This document shows, in pieces, positions 8,205-16,043 of a stretch of 32,895 bases of DNA. The notes below the pieces were generated by a model. It was not told the origin of the DNA. It saw nothing but the letters and a program-made list of their open reading frames with translations, and did not search any database. How positions within the stretch are numbered: the stretch's first letter is position 1; the number at the start of each line of letters is the position of its first letter. The position numbers and the translations under genes are program-made. This DNA is from Granulicella rosea (GTDB lineage: Bacteria; Acidobacteriota; Terriglobia; Terriglobales; Acidobacteriaceae), in contig NZ_FZOU01000018.1 in the NCBI RefSeq assembly GCF_900188085.1, forward strand, positions 1 to 32,895, read 5' to 3'.

Positions 8205-10499
8205 TTGAAGAACTTGTTGTCTTTTTGCCTGTTGCTGGCGGCGATCCCCATGCAAAGCCAGACCGGGCCCGCCGACTACGTGCATCCCCTGGTCGGCTCC
8301 GCGAATGAGGGCCAGACCTATCCCGCCGCCGGCGTGCCTTTCGCCATGACGCACTGGAGCCCGCAGACGCGCGCGGGCGAGATCAAGTGCGTCGCTCCCT
8401 ACTACTTTGGCGATCGAAAGATTCAGGGCTTTCGCGGCACGCACTTCATGAGCGGAAGCTGCGTGCCGGACTACGGCAGCTTCACGCTCGCTCCCGGCAT
8501 GGGCGCCTTGAAGACCAATGCGGTCGAACGCGCCTCCAGCTTCGACCGCGCGACGGAACACGCCGCGCCGTATGCCTACAGCGTCGAGCTGAAAGACGCC
8601 GGCGTGAAGGCCGAGATCACCGGCACGCTGCGCGCGGGCGCCATGCGCTTCCAGTTCACGCGCGACGACGACGCATGGGTGGTCATTGAAAACAACGCCC
8701 GCGGCGGCGATGGCTGGGTGCGCGTCGACGCCGCAAAACAAGAGGTCACCGGCGAGGTTCCCGTGCGTCGCGAGTATGCCGGCTCCGGCAAGCTCGCCGG
8801 ATTCAGCGGCTACTTCGTCGTCGAGTTCAGCAAGCCCTTCGCGGACTCCGGCGCCTTTGCCGGCGCGAAGATCGCCGAGGGCAAGGCGGAGCAACGGGGC
8901 GACGGCCAACCGGTCGGCGTGGTTCGGATCCCGGCCATCTCGACCGCCGTCGTCGGAGCCTCGAAGGCGGTCATCGACATGCCCACGGGCTCGCCCCGTC
9001 CCGGCTTCGGCGGCTATGTACGCTTTCCCGGCGCGCATGCGGGCGACGTGGTCGTCGCGCGCACCGGAACCTCGTTCGTCAGCGTGGACGAAGCGCGCAG
9101 GAACCTTCGCGCGGAGATTCCCGGCTTCGACTTCGACGCCGTCAAGCAGCAGGCTCGCGCCGCGTGGAATCGCTCGCTGGGACAGATCGAAGTGAAGGAC
9201 GACATCCCCGCCCGCACCATCTTCTACACCGCGATGTATCACGCCTTGCTGCACCCTCGCACGCTCAGCGATGTCGACGGCAGTTATCCGGCCTTCGCCA
9301 GCATGGGCAGGATCGCGCACGCCGATGGCTTCACCTACTACGACGACTTCTCCATGTGGGATATCTTCCGTGCGCAGCTTCCGTTGCTCACGCTGCTCGA
9401 CCCGCAACGCAGTGTGGACTTTGTGCGGTCGCTGATGGCCAAGGGCGACGAGGGCGGCTTTCTGCCCATCTTTCCGGCCTGGAACAGCTACACCTCGGAG
9501 ATGGTCGGCGATCATGCTTCGGTCGCCATCCTCGACGCCTGGCGCAAGGGTCTGCGCGGCTTCGACATCGAACACGCCTACGGCCAGATGCGCAAGAATG
9601 CGACGGAGCTTCCGAAGGACCGCGCCGAGTATATCGACGGCAAGGGCCGGCGCGGGCTGGACTCCTATCTGAAGTACGGCTACATCCCGCTTGAGGATCA
9701 CATCGGCGATGCCTTCCATAAGAACGAGCAGGTCTCGCGCACACTGGAGTATGCCTTCGACGACGCGATGATCGGCGCGCTGGCGAAGGATCTGGGCAAG
9801 GACGCCGACGCAGCCCTGTTCACCGGGCGCGGCCAGAACTGGCGCAAGGTCATCGATCCGCAAACCGGCTTCGCACGCGGCCGGCTCGCGAACGGCGCGT
9901 GGGTTTCGCCCTTCGAACCCGCGGGTAAATATAGCTGGATCACCGAGGGCACGCCGTGGGTCTACACCTTCTTCGTCCCGCAGGATGTACCGGGGTTGAT
10001 CGCGCTCGAAGGCGGCCCGAAACGCTTTGAAGAAAAGCTCGATCGGCTCTTCGATGGCAAGTACTACGATCATGGCAACGAGCCCAGCCACCATATCGCC
10101 TACCTCTACGACGCGGCCGGCGCGCCGGCGAAGACACAGGCGCACGTCCGCGCTCTGATGGAAAGCGAGTACCGCGACGGTCCGGGTGGGTTGGCGGGAA
10201 ACGACGACGCCGGACAGATGAGCGCGTGGTACGTCCTGAGCGCGCTGGGCTTCTACCAGGTGGCGCCCGGTGTGCCGGAGTACTGGCTCGGCTCGCCGCG
10301 ATTCCATGAGACAACGGTCTTGCTGCCAAGCGGCGAGAGACTGCGCGTGATCGCAAAGGGCGCCGCTGACGGCAAGGTCTACGTGCGGCGTGTCACCTTC
10401 AATGGAACGGAGATCGCTGGTTTCAAGCTGCGGCACGCACAGCTCGCCGGGGGCGGCGTGCTGGAGTTCGAGATGAGCGCGCAACCGCCGGTAAAGTAG
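8205..10499 (+). CDS. GH92 glycoside hydrolase, probable exo-alpha-mannosidase
   Basis: 764 aa from a TTG at 8205; an in-frame ATG lies at 8193. TTG is preferred because GGAGG (8195-8199) sits 5 nt before it and because the product then starts MKNLLSFCLLLAAIPMQSQ, a proper signal peptide. Diagnostic GH92 blocks are present: VHPLVGSANEGQTYPAAGVPF near the mature start (given here in part), FRGTHFMSGS, YYDDFSMWDIFRAQLPLL, NEPSHH (Asn625-Glu626) and GNDDAGQMSAWYVLS (from Gly665), followed by the C-terminal GSPRF strand region. The Glu and Asp motifs correspond to the acid/base machinery of this calcium-dependent inverting family. Substrates are likely alpha-linked mannose from fungal mannan or N-glycans; linkage specificity is not readable. 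It is the last gene of the glycosidase run. Confidence 0.92.
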   Translation: MKNLLSFCLLLAAIPMQSQTGPADYVHPLVGSANEGQTYPAAGVPFAMTHWSPQTRAGEIKCVAPYYFGDRKIQGFRGTHFMSGSCVPDYGSFTLAPGMGALKTNAVERASSFDRATEHAAPYAYSVELKDAGVKAEITGTLRAGAMRFQFTRDDDAWVVIENNARGGDGWVRVDAAKQEVTGEVPVRREYAGSGKLAGFSGYFVVEFSKPFADSGAFAGAKIAEGKAEQRGDGQPVGVVRIPAISTAVVGASKAVIDMPTGSPRPGFGGYVRFPGAHAGDVVVARTGTSFVSVDEARRNLRAEIPGFDFDAVKQQARAAWNRSLGQIEVKDDIPARTIFYTAMYHALLHPRTLSDVDGSYPAFASMGRIAHADGFTYYDDFSMWDIFRAQLPLLTLLDPQRSVDFVRSLMAKGDEGGFLPIFPAWNSYTSEMVGDHASVAILDAWRKGLRGFDIEHAYGQMRKNATELPKDRAEYIDGKGRRGLDSYLKYGYIPLEDHIGDAFHKNEQVSRTLEYAFDDAMIGALAKDLGKDADAALFTGRGQNWRKVIDPQTGFARGRLANGAWVSPFEPAGKYSWITEGTPWVYTFFVPQDVPGLIALEGGPKRFEEKLDRLFDGKYYDHGNEPSHHIAYLYDAAGAPAKTQAHVRALMESEYRDGPGGLAGNDDAGQMSAWYVLSALGFYQVAPGVPEYWLGSPRFHETTVLLPSGERLRVIAKGAADGKVYVRRVTFNGTEIAGFKLRHAQLAGGGVLEFEMSAQPPVK

Positions 10500-10584
10500 G
10501 CGCGGCGCCGAAGCGAATATACCGAACACTTCTTATCGGACGCCATCGCAACCCCGCATCGCGTGACGGCGACAGCAAAGGAAA

Positions 10585-10616
10585 GTGGCGCTCTTCGAAG
10601 ATTGGAAGAGCGCCAC
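10585..10616 (-). terminator. Terminator-like hairpin after the Mn-catalase gene
   Basis: GTGGCGCTCTTC (10585-10596) pairs perfectly with GAAGAGCGCCAC (10605-10616) around an 8-nt loop. On the minus strand the stem is followed by TTTCCTTTGCTG, which suits termination of the leftward catalase transcript. On the plus strand there is no T run, but it may still block read-through from the GH92 gene. Confidence 0.55.
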
Positions 10617-10625
10617 CGTCGGCGT

Positions 10626-10658
10626 GGCTCCGGTTGTGGTCAGATCGCAACCGGAGCC
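10626..10658. terminator. Second hairpin in the GH92 / Mn-catalase convergent gap
   Basis: GGCTCCGGTTG (10626-10636) pairs perfectly with CAACCGGAGCC (10648-10658) over 11 bp around an 11-nt loop. It lies next to the first hairpin, with no T run on either side. Two stable stems in a 215-bp convergent gap suggest insulation between the two transcription units. Whether this one acts alone is unknown. Confidence 0.35.
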
Positions 10659-10714
10659 GGAGATACTGCTCCATCGCGGCGCGCCGACAGCATACGCGCT
10701 CCGCGGCCGCCGTC

Positions 10715-11587
10715 TCAGGCCTCGTCCACCGCGCCCTTCGCCGCCTCCTTTTCCTTGGCCTCGTGGAGCGCCTTCTGCTTCGGACCCACGCCGTTGGTCC
10801 ACTCTCCCACCGGCGTGGAATCGATGGGCGAGGTGGTCTCCGTGCCGGGTTGAGGGTCGTACGGGGTAACGTTCAAACCTTCACCTCCCTTGATCTCGGA
10901 TTGGACGGTGTAAAGGCCGTTGCCGCTATTCCACGGGCCCTTGAAATCGGTGTCGCCATACTGATTTTCACCGGTCGAACCGTTGAAGAACTGATCGACA
11001 AGTCCGGGGGTGGGTTCGATGATGCCGACGGCGAACTGCGGCTTCTCCATGCTGTCGAGGGCGGCGGTAAAGGCGCGCATGTGCGTGATCTCGCGCGTCA
11101 TGAGAAACTGCAGCGCCTCCTTCGAACCCTTGTCCTGGGTGAAGGCGATGAGGCGTTCATAGACGATCTTGGCGCGAGCCTCGGCGGCAATGTTGCTGCG
11201 CAGGTCGACGGCCAGATCGCCCGTGATCTTCAGATAATCCGAGGTCCATGCATTGCCCATGGAGTCGAACAGGGCCACGCCGCCGCCACCGGCGATGGCG
11301 ACGAGAGGGTCGGCCTCCGCCGCTTCGCGTTCGTCCTTCATGGGCTTCAGATGCATGCGGATCAACGCGCCGACCACTTCAAGGTGGCTTAGCTCTTCCG
11401 TTCCGATATCCATCAGAAGATCTTTGCGTGCGGCGTCTTCGCAGTTGAAACCCTGGATGGAGTACTGCATGGCGGCTGCGAGTTCGCCATTCGCGCCGCC
11501 AAACTGTTCGAGGAGCATGCGGCCGAATTTGGGATCGGGTTCGCCGATATTCACGGTGTACATCAGTTTCTTCACGTGGTGATACAT
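10715..11587 (-). CDS. Manganese (non-haem) catalase
   Basis: 290 aa from the ATG at 11587 (MYHHVKKLMYTVNI); another in-frame ATG lies 21 bp upstream at 11608. The four-helix ferritin-like core is complete. The ligands expected for the dimanganese centre are visible: Glu35 in ANGELAAAMQY, Glu65 and His68 in TEELSHLE, Glu136 in AAEARAKIVYERL, and Glu166/His169 in TREITHMRAF. Spacing closely follows the Lactobacillus enzyme. A Gly/Pro/Thr-rich tail with a Lys/Glu/Ala C-terminus is typical of this group. The enzyme is cytoplasmic and disproportionates hydrogen peroxide. It is a single-gene unit, divergent from the glycosidase/fusion pair and ended by the hairpins downstream. In other bacteria I recall Mn-catalases near stress-related cell-surface clusters; that link is inference here. 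Confidence 0.94.
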   Translation of the reverse strand: MYHHVKKLMYTVNIGEPDPKFGRMLLEQFGGANGELAAAMQYSIQGFNCEDAARKDLLMDIGTEELSHLEVVGALIRMHLKPMKDEREAAEADPLVAIAGGGGVALFDSMGNAWTSDYLKITGDLAVDLRSNIAAEARAKIVYERLIAFTQDKGSKEALQFLMTREITHMRAFTAALDSMEKPQFAVGIIEPTPGLVDQFFNGSTGENQYGDTDFKGPWNSGNGLYTVQSEIKGGEGLNVTPYDPQPGTETTSPIDSTPVGEWTNGVGPKQKALHEAKEKEAAKGAVDEA

Positions 11588-11864
11588 AGTTGGCTCCGAA
11601 GCGTACATGTAAGTTGTGGAGTGGGCATGCCGTACGTTGAAGCATGTTCACTGTGATCTCACGATCCGTTCAATGTAGGGCGGGATCACACGTACGTCCG
11701 CGCTGTTGGATGCGGGAGGTTTATTTTGTGTCTCCGCGCATTCCAGATATTTGTCACGGCCCGGCGGAAGGTCATGTAGAAGACGTTGAACTCATTCCGA
11801 TCGTCGCGTGCTGCTTTGGATCGATGTTGCATCTTACCCATCTGCAGGGCGACCTTATGCGCAG

Positions 11865-13055
11865 GTGAACGAGTTGAGTGCAGAGTTCAAGAGCTTCTTC
11901 ATGGGCGGTTTTGAGTGTGCGACGCATCGTCGACGCGACGGTCTTCGGATGGACGTAATCGCGAAGGGACAACACGACCGGAACGCGGAGGCCGACTACC
12001 GGATGCTGCAGCGCGCCGGCATCGGCACGGTGCGCGACGGCTTGCGCTGGCATCTGATTGAGACGACGCCCGGCGCGTACGACTGGACGAGCTTTCTCCC
12101 TTTACTCGATGCCGCCGCCGCCTCCGGAACGCAGGTCATCTGGGATCTCTGCCACTGGGGAGTGCCCGATGGGCTTGATGTCTTCAGCGGTGAGTTTGTA
12201 ACACGATTCGCTACATTTGCCGAGGCGGCCGCGCGTCAGGTCTTCGAGCGCACGGGAGGATTCGATGGCCCCGTTCCCTTCTATTGCCCGATCAACGAGA
12301 TCAGTTTCTGGGCCTGGGTCGGAGGCGATGTGCAGGCCTTCTGGCCGCACCGCGAGGGCCAGGGACCGGCGCTGAAGCGACAGCTCGTGCGCGCGTCCGT
12401 GCTGGCGATCCAGGCGATTCGGCGAGTCGATCCGCGGGCGCGCTTCGTGCAGGCGGAGCCGATCATCCATATCGTGGCGGATGAAGAAGACTTGGAGCAG
12501 ACTCCCGGCATAGCCGGCGATGTGGCGCGACACAACGCTTCGCAGTTCGAGGCATGGGATATGTTGCGTGGGGATCTCGCCGGGGAGCTTGGAGGCGCGA
12601 CCGAGCTGCTCGACGTGATCGGCGTGAACTACTACTGGAACAACCAGTGGGTGCATGATGGCGAGCGGACGCCGCTGGGACATCCCGGTCATCGGCCCTT
12701 GCACCTCATGCTGGAGGAGCTCTGGCGGCGCTACGGCCGTCCGATTGTCATCACCGAGACAGGCGCCGAGGCGGAGGCGGCGAACGGGTGGATTGGGTAT
12801 ATCGCCGCCGAGGTGCGACAGGCGCAGCGCGCTGGGGTCCCGGTGCTCGGCGTCTGCCTTTATCCGGTAATGGACTACCCGGGATGGGACGATGAGCGGC
12901 ATTGCCCATGCGGTCTCATCGAGGTGGCGGAGGACTGGGGCGCGCGCACGCTGCGCAACGATCTTGCTGCCGAAGTCGTGCTGCAGGCGAGCATGATGGC
13001 GAGGGCTGTGGATGGCGAGGCGACGAGCATCCAGCCAGCCTTGTCGAAGCGGTGA
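11865..13055 (+). CDS. Clan GH-A glycosidase (GH1-like TIM barrel)
   Basis: 396 aa from the GTG at 11865. A TTG at 11874 has a better-placed AGG (8 nt upstream), and an ATG at 11808 gives an unlikely extra N-terminus. The conserved part begins FFMGGFECATHRR. No signal peptide is seen, so the protein is probably cytoplasmic. TIM-barrel features include a YRMLQRAGIGTVRDGLRW strand and a DLCHWGVPDG block. The clan GH-A acid/base is expected in YCPINEISFW (Asn-Glu after strand 4), and the nucleophile in PIVITETGAE after strand 7. It resembles proteins annotated as beta-glucosidase/6-phospho-beta-glucosidase/beta-galactosidase, but I cannot assign a substrate. Its stop overlaps a downstream in-frame ATG (TGATG at 13053-13057), which suggests co-translation with the fusion gene. 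Confidence 0.82.
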   Translation: MNELSAEFKSFFMGGFECATHRRRDGLRMDVIAKGQHDRNAEADYRMLQRAGIGTVRDGLRWHLIETTPGAYDWTSFLPLLDAAAASGTQVIWDLCHWGVPDGLDVFSGEFVTRFATFAEAAARQVFERTGGFDGPVPFYCPINEISFWAWVGGDVQAFWPHREGQGPALKRQLVRASVLAIQAIRRVDPRARFVQAEPIIHIVADEEDLEQTPGIAGDVARHNASQFEAWDMLRGDLAGELGGATELLDVIGVNYYWNNQWVHDGERTPLGHPGHRPLHLMLEELWRRYGRPIVITETGAEAEAANGWIGYIAAEVRQAQRAGVPVLGVCLYPVMDYPGWDDERHCPCGLIEVAEDWGARTLRNDLAAEVVLQASMMARAVDGEATSIQPALSKR

Positions 13056-13108
13056 TGAAGGCCGCGCGAATCGAAGATGGAGCACCGCGAGCGCATGCAA
13101 GGGGATGT

Positions 13109-14893
13109 ATGGAAAAGTTGACGGAAGAACGGGAAACGACGGCGCCTCTCGACGCAGGCGATCGCGAAGCCATGTTGGAAGCGCTCCTGCGCGAAAGCCG
13201 CGCGCTCGCGCATGAGTTGGCGATGAGGCCGAACCTTGGATTGAACGCCGCGCCCCGGCGGGAGTTGGAGCGTCTGGCCGCGCTTGGCCTGATGATGGCG
13301 CCGTTCCCTGTCGCGGCAGGTGGTCTTGGCCTGGGCATCGATGCGGGCACGCACCTGCCGCTGCTGAAGCTGCTGACGATTGTGGGTGGCGCCGATCTTG
13401 CGCTGGGACGGATCTACGAAGGTCACGTGAATGGCGTGCTGCTTGTGGCGCGGTATGGCTCCGCGGAGCAGGTGGCGCGGCTGGCGGACGAGTGCCGCGC
13501 GGGCATGATCTCCGGCGTATGGAACACAGGCGGCCCGCAGGTGCTGCGCATCGAGGCCGTGCAGGGGAGGCTGCGGTTCGAAGGGATCAAGACATTCGCG
13601 ACCGGCGCCGCCTTCGTCCAACGGCCGATCGTGACCGCGGAGCTCGAAGGCCAGGGCTGGCAGATGACCCTGCCGAAGATGGATACGCTGGGGGCGGCGC
13701 TCGATCGCAGCTTCTGGCATCCGTTGGGAATGGAGAGCTCCGAGAGCTTTCAGGTCGACTTCAGCGGCGGTGCGCTGCAGCAGGAAGAGCTGATCGGCGC
13801 GCCGGGCGACTTCTATCGCGACCCCATGTTTCGCGGCGGCGCCATCCGGTTCGCGGCGGTACAGACCGGCGCACTGGTGCGTCTGCACGGCCTGTTCACC
13901 GCATGGTTGAAGGAGGTTGGCCGCGAGGGAGATCCGTATCAGATTGCGCGGCTTGGAGAGATCTCCATCCTCACCCAGGAGGCCGTGCTTTGGGTCGAAC
14001 GCGCCGCCCTTGTCGCGGAGCAGAGCTTCTATCGCGAGGAGAAACAGCACAGGGAGCGCATGATCGAGTGCGCCAACCGGATGCGCATCGCAATCGAGCG
14101 CAAGGCGACGCGCGTCATGGAGTTGGTGACGACAGGCGTGGGCGCGCATGGTCTTCTGCAGCCGCACCCGTTCGAACGCATCCTGCGCGATCTGACCATG
14201 TACCTGCGACAACCAGCGCCGGATCAGGCGCTGGCGGCGACAGGCCGCGCGTCTCTGGATAAGTCGGGGCGATACGCCGATGGAACGGAGTGGGGCCTGT
14301 GGGCCTCGGACCCAGCCACGGAGTCGCTTCAGCCAAAGTACTTCCAGAAGATCTACCAGCTCAAGCGCGACCCGTGGGACTTCGAAAGCAGCGCCTATGA
14401 GCGGGACAAATACGCGCGAACGATTCAAAGTCTACCGCGCGGCATGTACGACAACGCGGTCGAGGTGGGGTGTTCGATCGGCGTGCTGACGGCCTGTCTG
14501 GCGGTGCATTGCAGGCGGCTGCTCGGCATCGATGTATCGGACCAGGCCCTGACGCTCGCGGCGCGCCGGTGCGCGGCTTTACCGCAGGTAAGGTTCGCCC
14601 GCATGCAGGTTCCCGAAGAGTTGCCGAACGAACAGTTCGATCTCGTGGTGCTCTCCGAGGTGGCGTACTACTGGTCGATGACCGACCTGCATCGCGTGGC
14701 CGATGCATTCGCGAAGCGGCACCGTGCGGGAGGACATCTGGTGCTTGTCCACCTGACGGAGCCGGTCGCGGACTACCCACTTACCGGCGACGATGTGCAT
14801 GGCTACTGGCTGACTCGTCCCGAGTGGAAGAGCATGCACTCCTCGCGTCACGAGCGGTTCAGGATCGATGTGTTGCAGCGTCATGAAGTATGA
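13109..14893 (+). CDS. Acyl-CoA dehydrogenase-like / NodS-like methyltransferase fusion
   Basis: 594 aa from the ATG at 13109 (MEKLTEERE), which has AAGGGG 4 nt upstream. An ATG at 13055 overlapping the previous stop is the alternative. Residues ~20-380 look like an acyl-CoA dehydrogenase: an N-terminal helical part (PFPVAAGGLGLG), a flavin-binding beta domain (SGVWNTGG, FEGIKTFATGA, FWHPLGMESSESF) and a C-terminal helical bundle ending LRQPAPDQALAATGR. After a ~25-residue linker, residues ~409-594 are a NodS-type SAM methyltransferase: KYFQKIYQLKRDPWDFESS, YERDKY, motif I VEVGCSIG (451-458), GIDVSDQAL and DLVVLSEVAYYW. The frame is open throughout with no stop or frameshift, so this is a true fusion. 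In relatives I recall, these are two adjacent genes. Substrate unknown; N-methylation is suggested only by the NodS resemblance. The tail overlaps the convergent glycosyltransferase by 35 bp. Confidence 0.83.
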   Translation: MEKLTEERETTAPLDAGDREAMLEALLRESRALAHELAMRPNLGLNAAPRRELERLAALGLMMAPFPVAAGGLGLGIDAGTHLPLLKLLTIVGGADLALGRIYEGHVNGVLLVARYGSAEQVARLADECRAGMISGVWNTGGPQVLRIEAVQGRLRFEGIKTFATGAAFVQRPIVTAELEGQGWQMTLPKMDTLGAALDRSFWHPLGMESSESFQVDFSGGALQQEELIGAPGDFYRDPMFRGGAIRFAAVQTGALVRLHGLFTAWLKEVGREGDPYQIARLGEISILTQEAVLWVERAALVAEQSFYREEKQHRERMIECANRMRIAIERKATRVMELVTTGVGAHGLLQPHPFERILRDLTMYLRQPAPDQALAATGRASLDKSGRYADGTEWGLWASDPATESLQPKYFQKIYQLKRDPWDFESSAYERDKYARTIQSLPRGMYDNAVEVGCSIGVLTACLAVHCRRLLGIDVSDQALTLAARRCAALPQVRFARMQVPEELPNEQFDLVVLSEVAYYWSMTDLHRVADAFAKRHRAGGHLVLVHLTEPVADYPLTGDDVHGYWLTRPEWKSMHSSRHERFRIDVLQRHEV

Positions 14894-16043
14894 CGAGCGC
14901 TGCCTCGAGTCGTTGAATGACACCGGTGATCTCCGCATGGCGCGGCGCCCTGTAGGCCTCGAAGGTCTCTTCGATGAGAGCGTTGCAGTCGATCCGTTCG
15001 AGAAAGCGCGCAGTGCTCATACGCTGCTCCTGGCAATGGCGAATGCGATCGCGCCAGCCGGCAGGAAACGTCTCAAGATCCCGAGGGCTCAACGCGACAT
15101 TGACTCTGCGCAGGTTGGCGAGGCTTCGGAAGCGATGCATCATCCACTCCGCCGAGTCGACCATCTGTGGCAGCCCCCGCGCCTGCTCTTCGGTCCAGAG
15201 CGTAAGCTGCCCGGAAAGTCCAACTTCAGCGCGACCGTCGAGACGCGAAGACGTGGTGATGTTGACCCGTGAGGAGTGACGAATGCGCGCGCCGACCTTA
15301 CGCAACGCATCGATAAAAGCGACGTCTTCCAGCGGCTTTACCGGGGGCAGGCCGCCGCTGGCGCGATAGATCGCCGGCGTGCAGGCCAACGATGCGCCGA
15401 AGTGTTGAAGATGACGCGGCCACGGGTCCGCGGGATCGGGGTCCAGCAGCGACTCTACCTCCGCCACCAGACGCTGCAGCTCGCAATCGCGTTCGTAGTA
15501 AAGTCGTGTGCCGGGCGCCAGCTCGTCGAGGTCCGCGGCGGAGAGATGAATGCGGCCTCCGACGACATCCGCGCCTTCTGCAATCTCGCGAAGGTTCTGA
15601 GCGATCCAGTCTTCGGCAACGCGTGTGTCCGCGTCGGTCGAAAGGATGGCGCGAGCTTCCCCATCGCGAAGACGGAGGGACTCCAGACGCTCGCATGCCA
15701 GGTCCATGAGCATGCGGCGCGCCGTGCCGACATGGGCCCAATCCGCGGCAAGCTCACACTCCAGCACATGCAGATGAAAGGCCGGATAGCGCTCCGCATA
15801 ACGACGCGCCAGTGCGGCGCTGCCATCGATGCAGTTATTCAGCAGCAGGATCACCTCATAGCGAGCGCAGGCGAGCGGTCTCCCATCGAGCTCGACTTGC
15901 AACCGTAACGCGTCCAGTGTCTCCCCAAGAGACTCTTCTTCGTTGCGCGCCGGGACGATGACGGAGGCGCGGCAAAGCCCGTGGATTGGGGCTATGCTGG
16001 CGCCTGCAAGCGGAGTCGTCGAGGGATGAGATGGAGTGCTCAT
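14859..16043 (-). CDS. Family 2 glycosyltransferase
   Basis: 394 aa from the ATG at 16043 (MSTPSHPSTT); a longer in-frame start at 16115 lies inside the upstream gene. The GT-A core is clear: SVIVPARNEEESLGETLDAL (27-46), EVILLLNNCIDGS (63-75), and the metal-binding DxD as STDADTRV (Asp137, Asp139). A VVGGRI strand and a PLEDVAFIDALRK acceptor-side motif follow. No membrane span or signal peptide is evident, so it is probably cytosolic or peripheral. Donor and acceptor sugars are not readable. Its ATG overlaps the stop of the PIG-L gene (TCAT at 16040-16043 on the plus strand, ATGA on the coding strand), a strong sign of coupled translation. It probably acts in the same pathway as the deacetylase and the convergent methyltransferase fusion. 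Confidence 0.88.
   Translation of the reverse strand: MSTPSHPSTTPLAGASIAPIHGLCRASVIVPARNEEESLGETLDALRLQVELDGRPLACARYEVILLLNNCIDGSAALARRYAERYPAFHLHVLECELAADWAHVGTARRMLMDLACERLESLRLRDGEARAILSTDADTRVAEDWIAQNLREIAEGADVVGGRIHLSAADLDELAPGTRLYYERDCELQRLVAEVESLLDPDPADPWPRHLQHFGASLACTPAIYRASGGLPPVKPLEDVAFIDALRKVGARIRHSSRVNITTSSRLDGRAEVGLSGQLTLWTEEQARGLPQMVDSAEWMMHRFRSLANLRRVNVALSPRDLETFPAGWRDRIRHCQEQRMSTARFLERIDCNALIEETFEAYRAPRHAEITGVIQRLEAALVILHDAATHRS

Noticed and set aside
8160..10529. 789-codon minus-strand frame opposite the GH92 gene
   Set aside because: Shadow of a well-supported glycosidase; no ribosome site and no family features.
11652..11690. Inverted repeat TGTGATC / GATCACA upstream of the Mn-catalase gene
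   Set aside because: The arms are only 7 bp with a 25-nt gap and do not match a known operator spacing; chance is a fair explanation, so it was not listed as a site.
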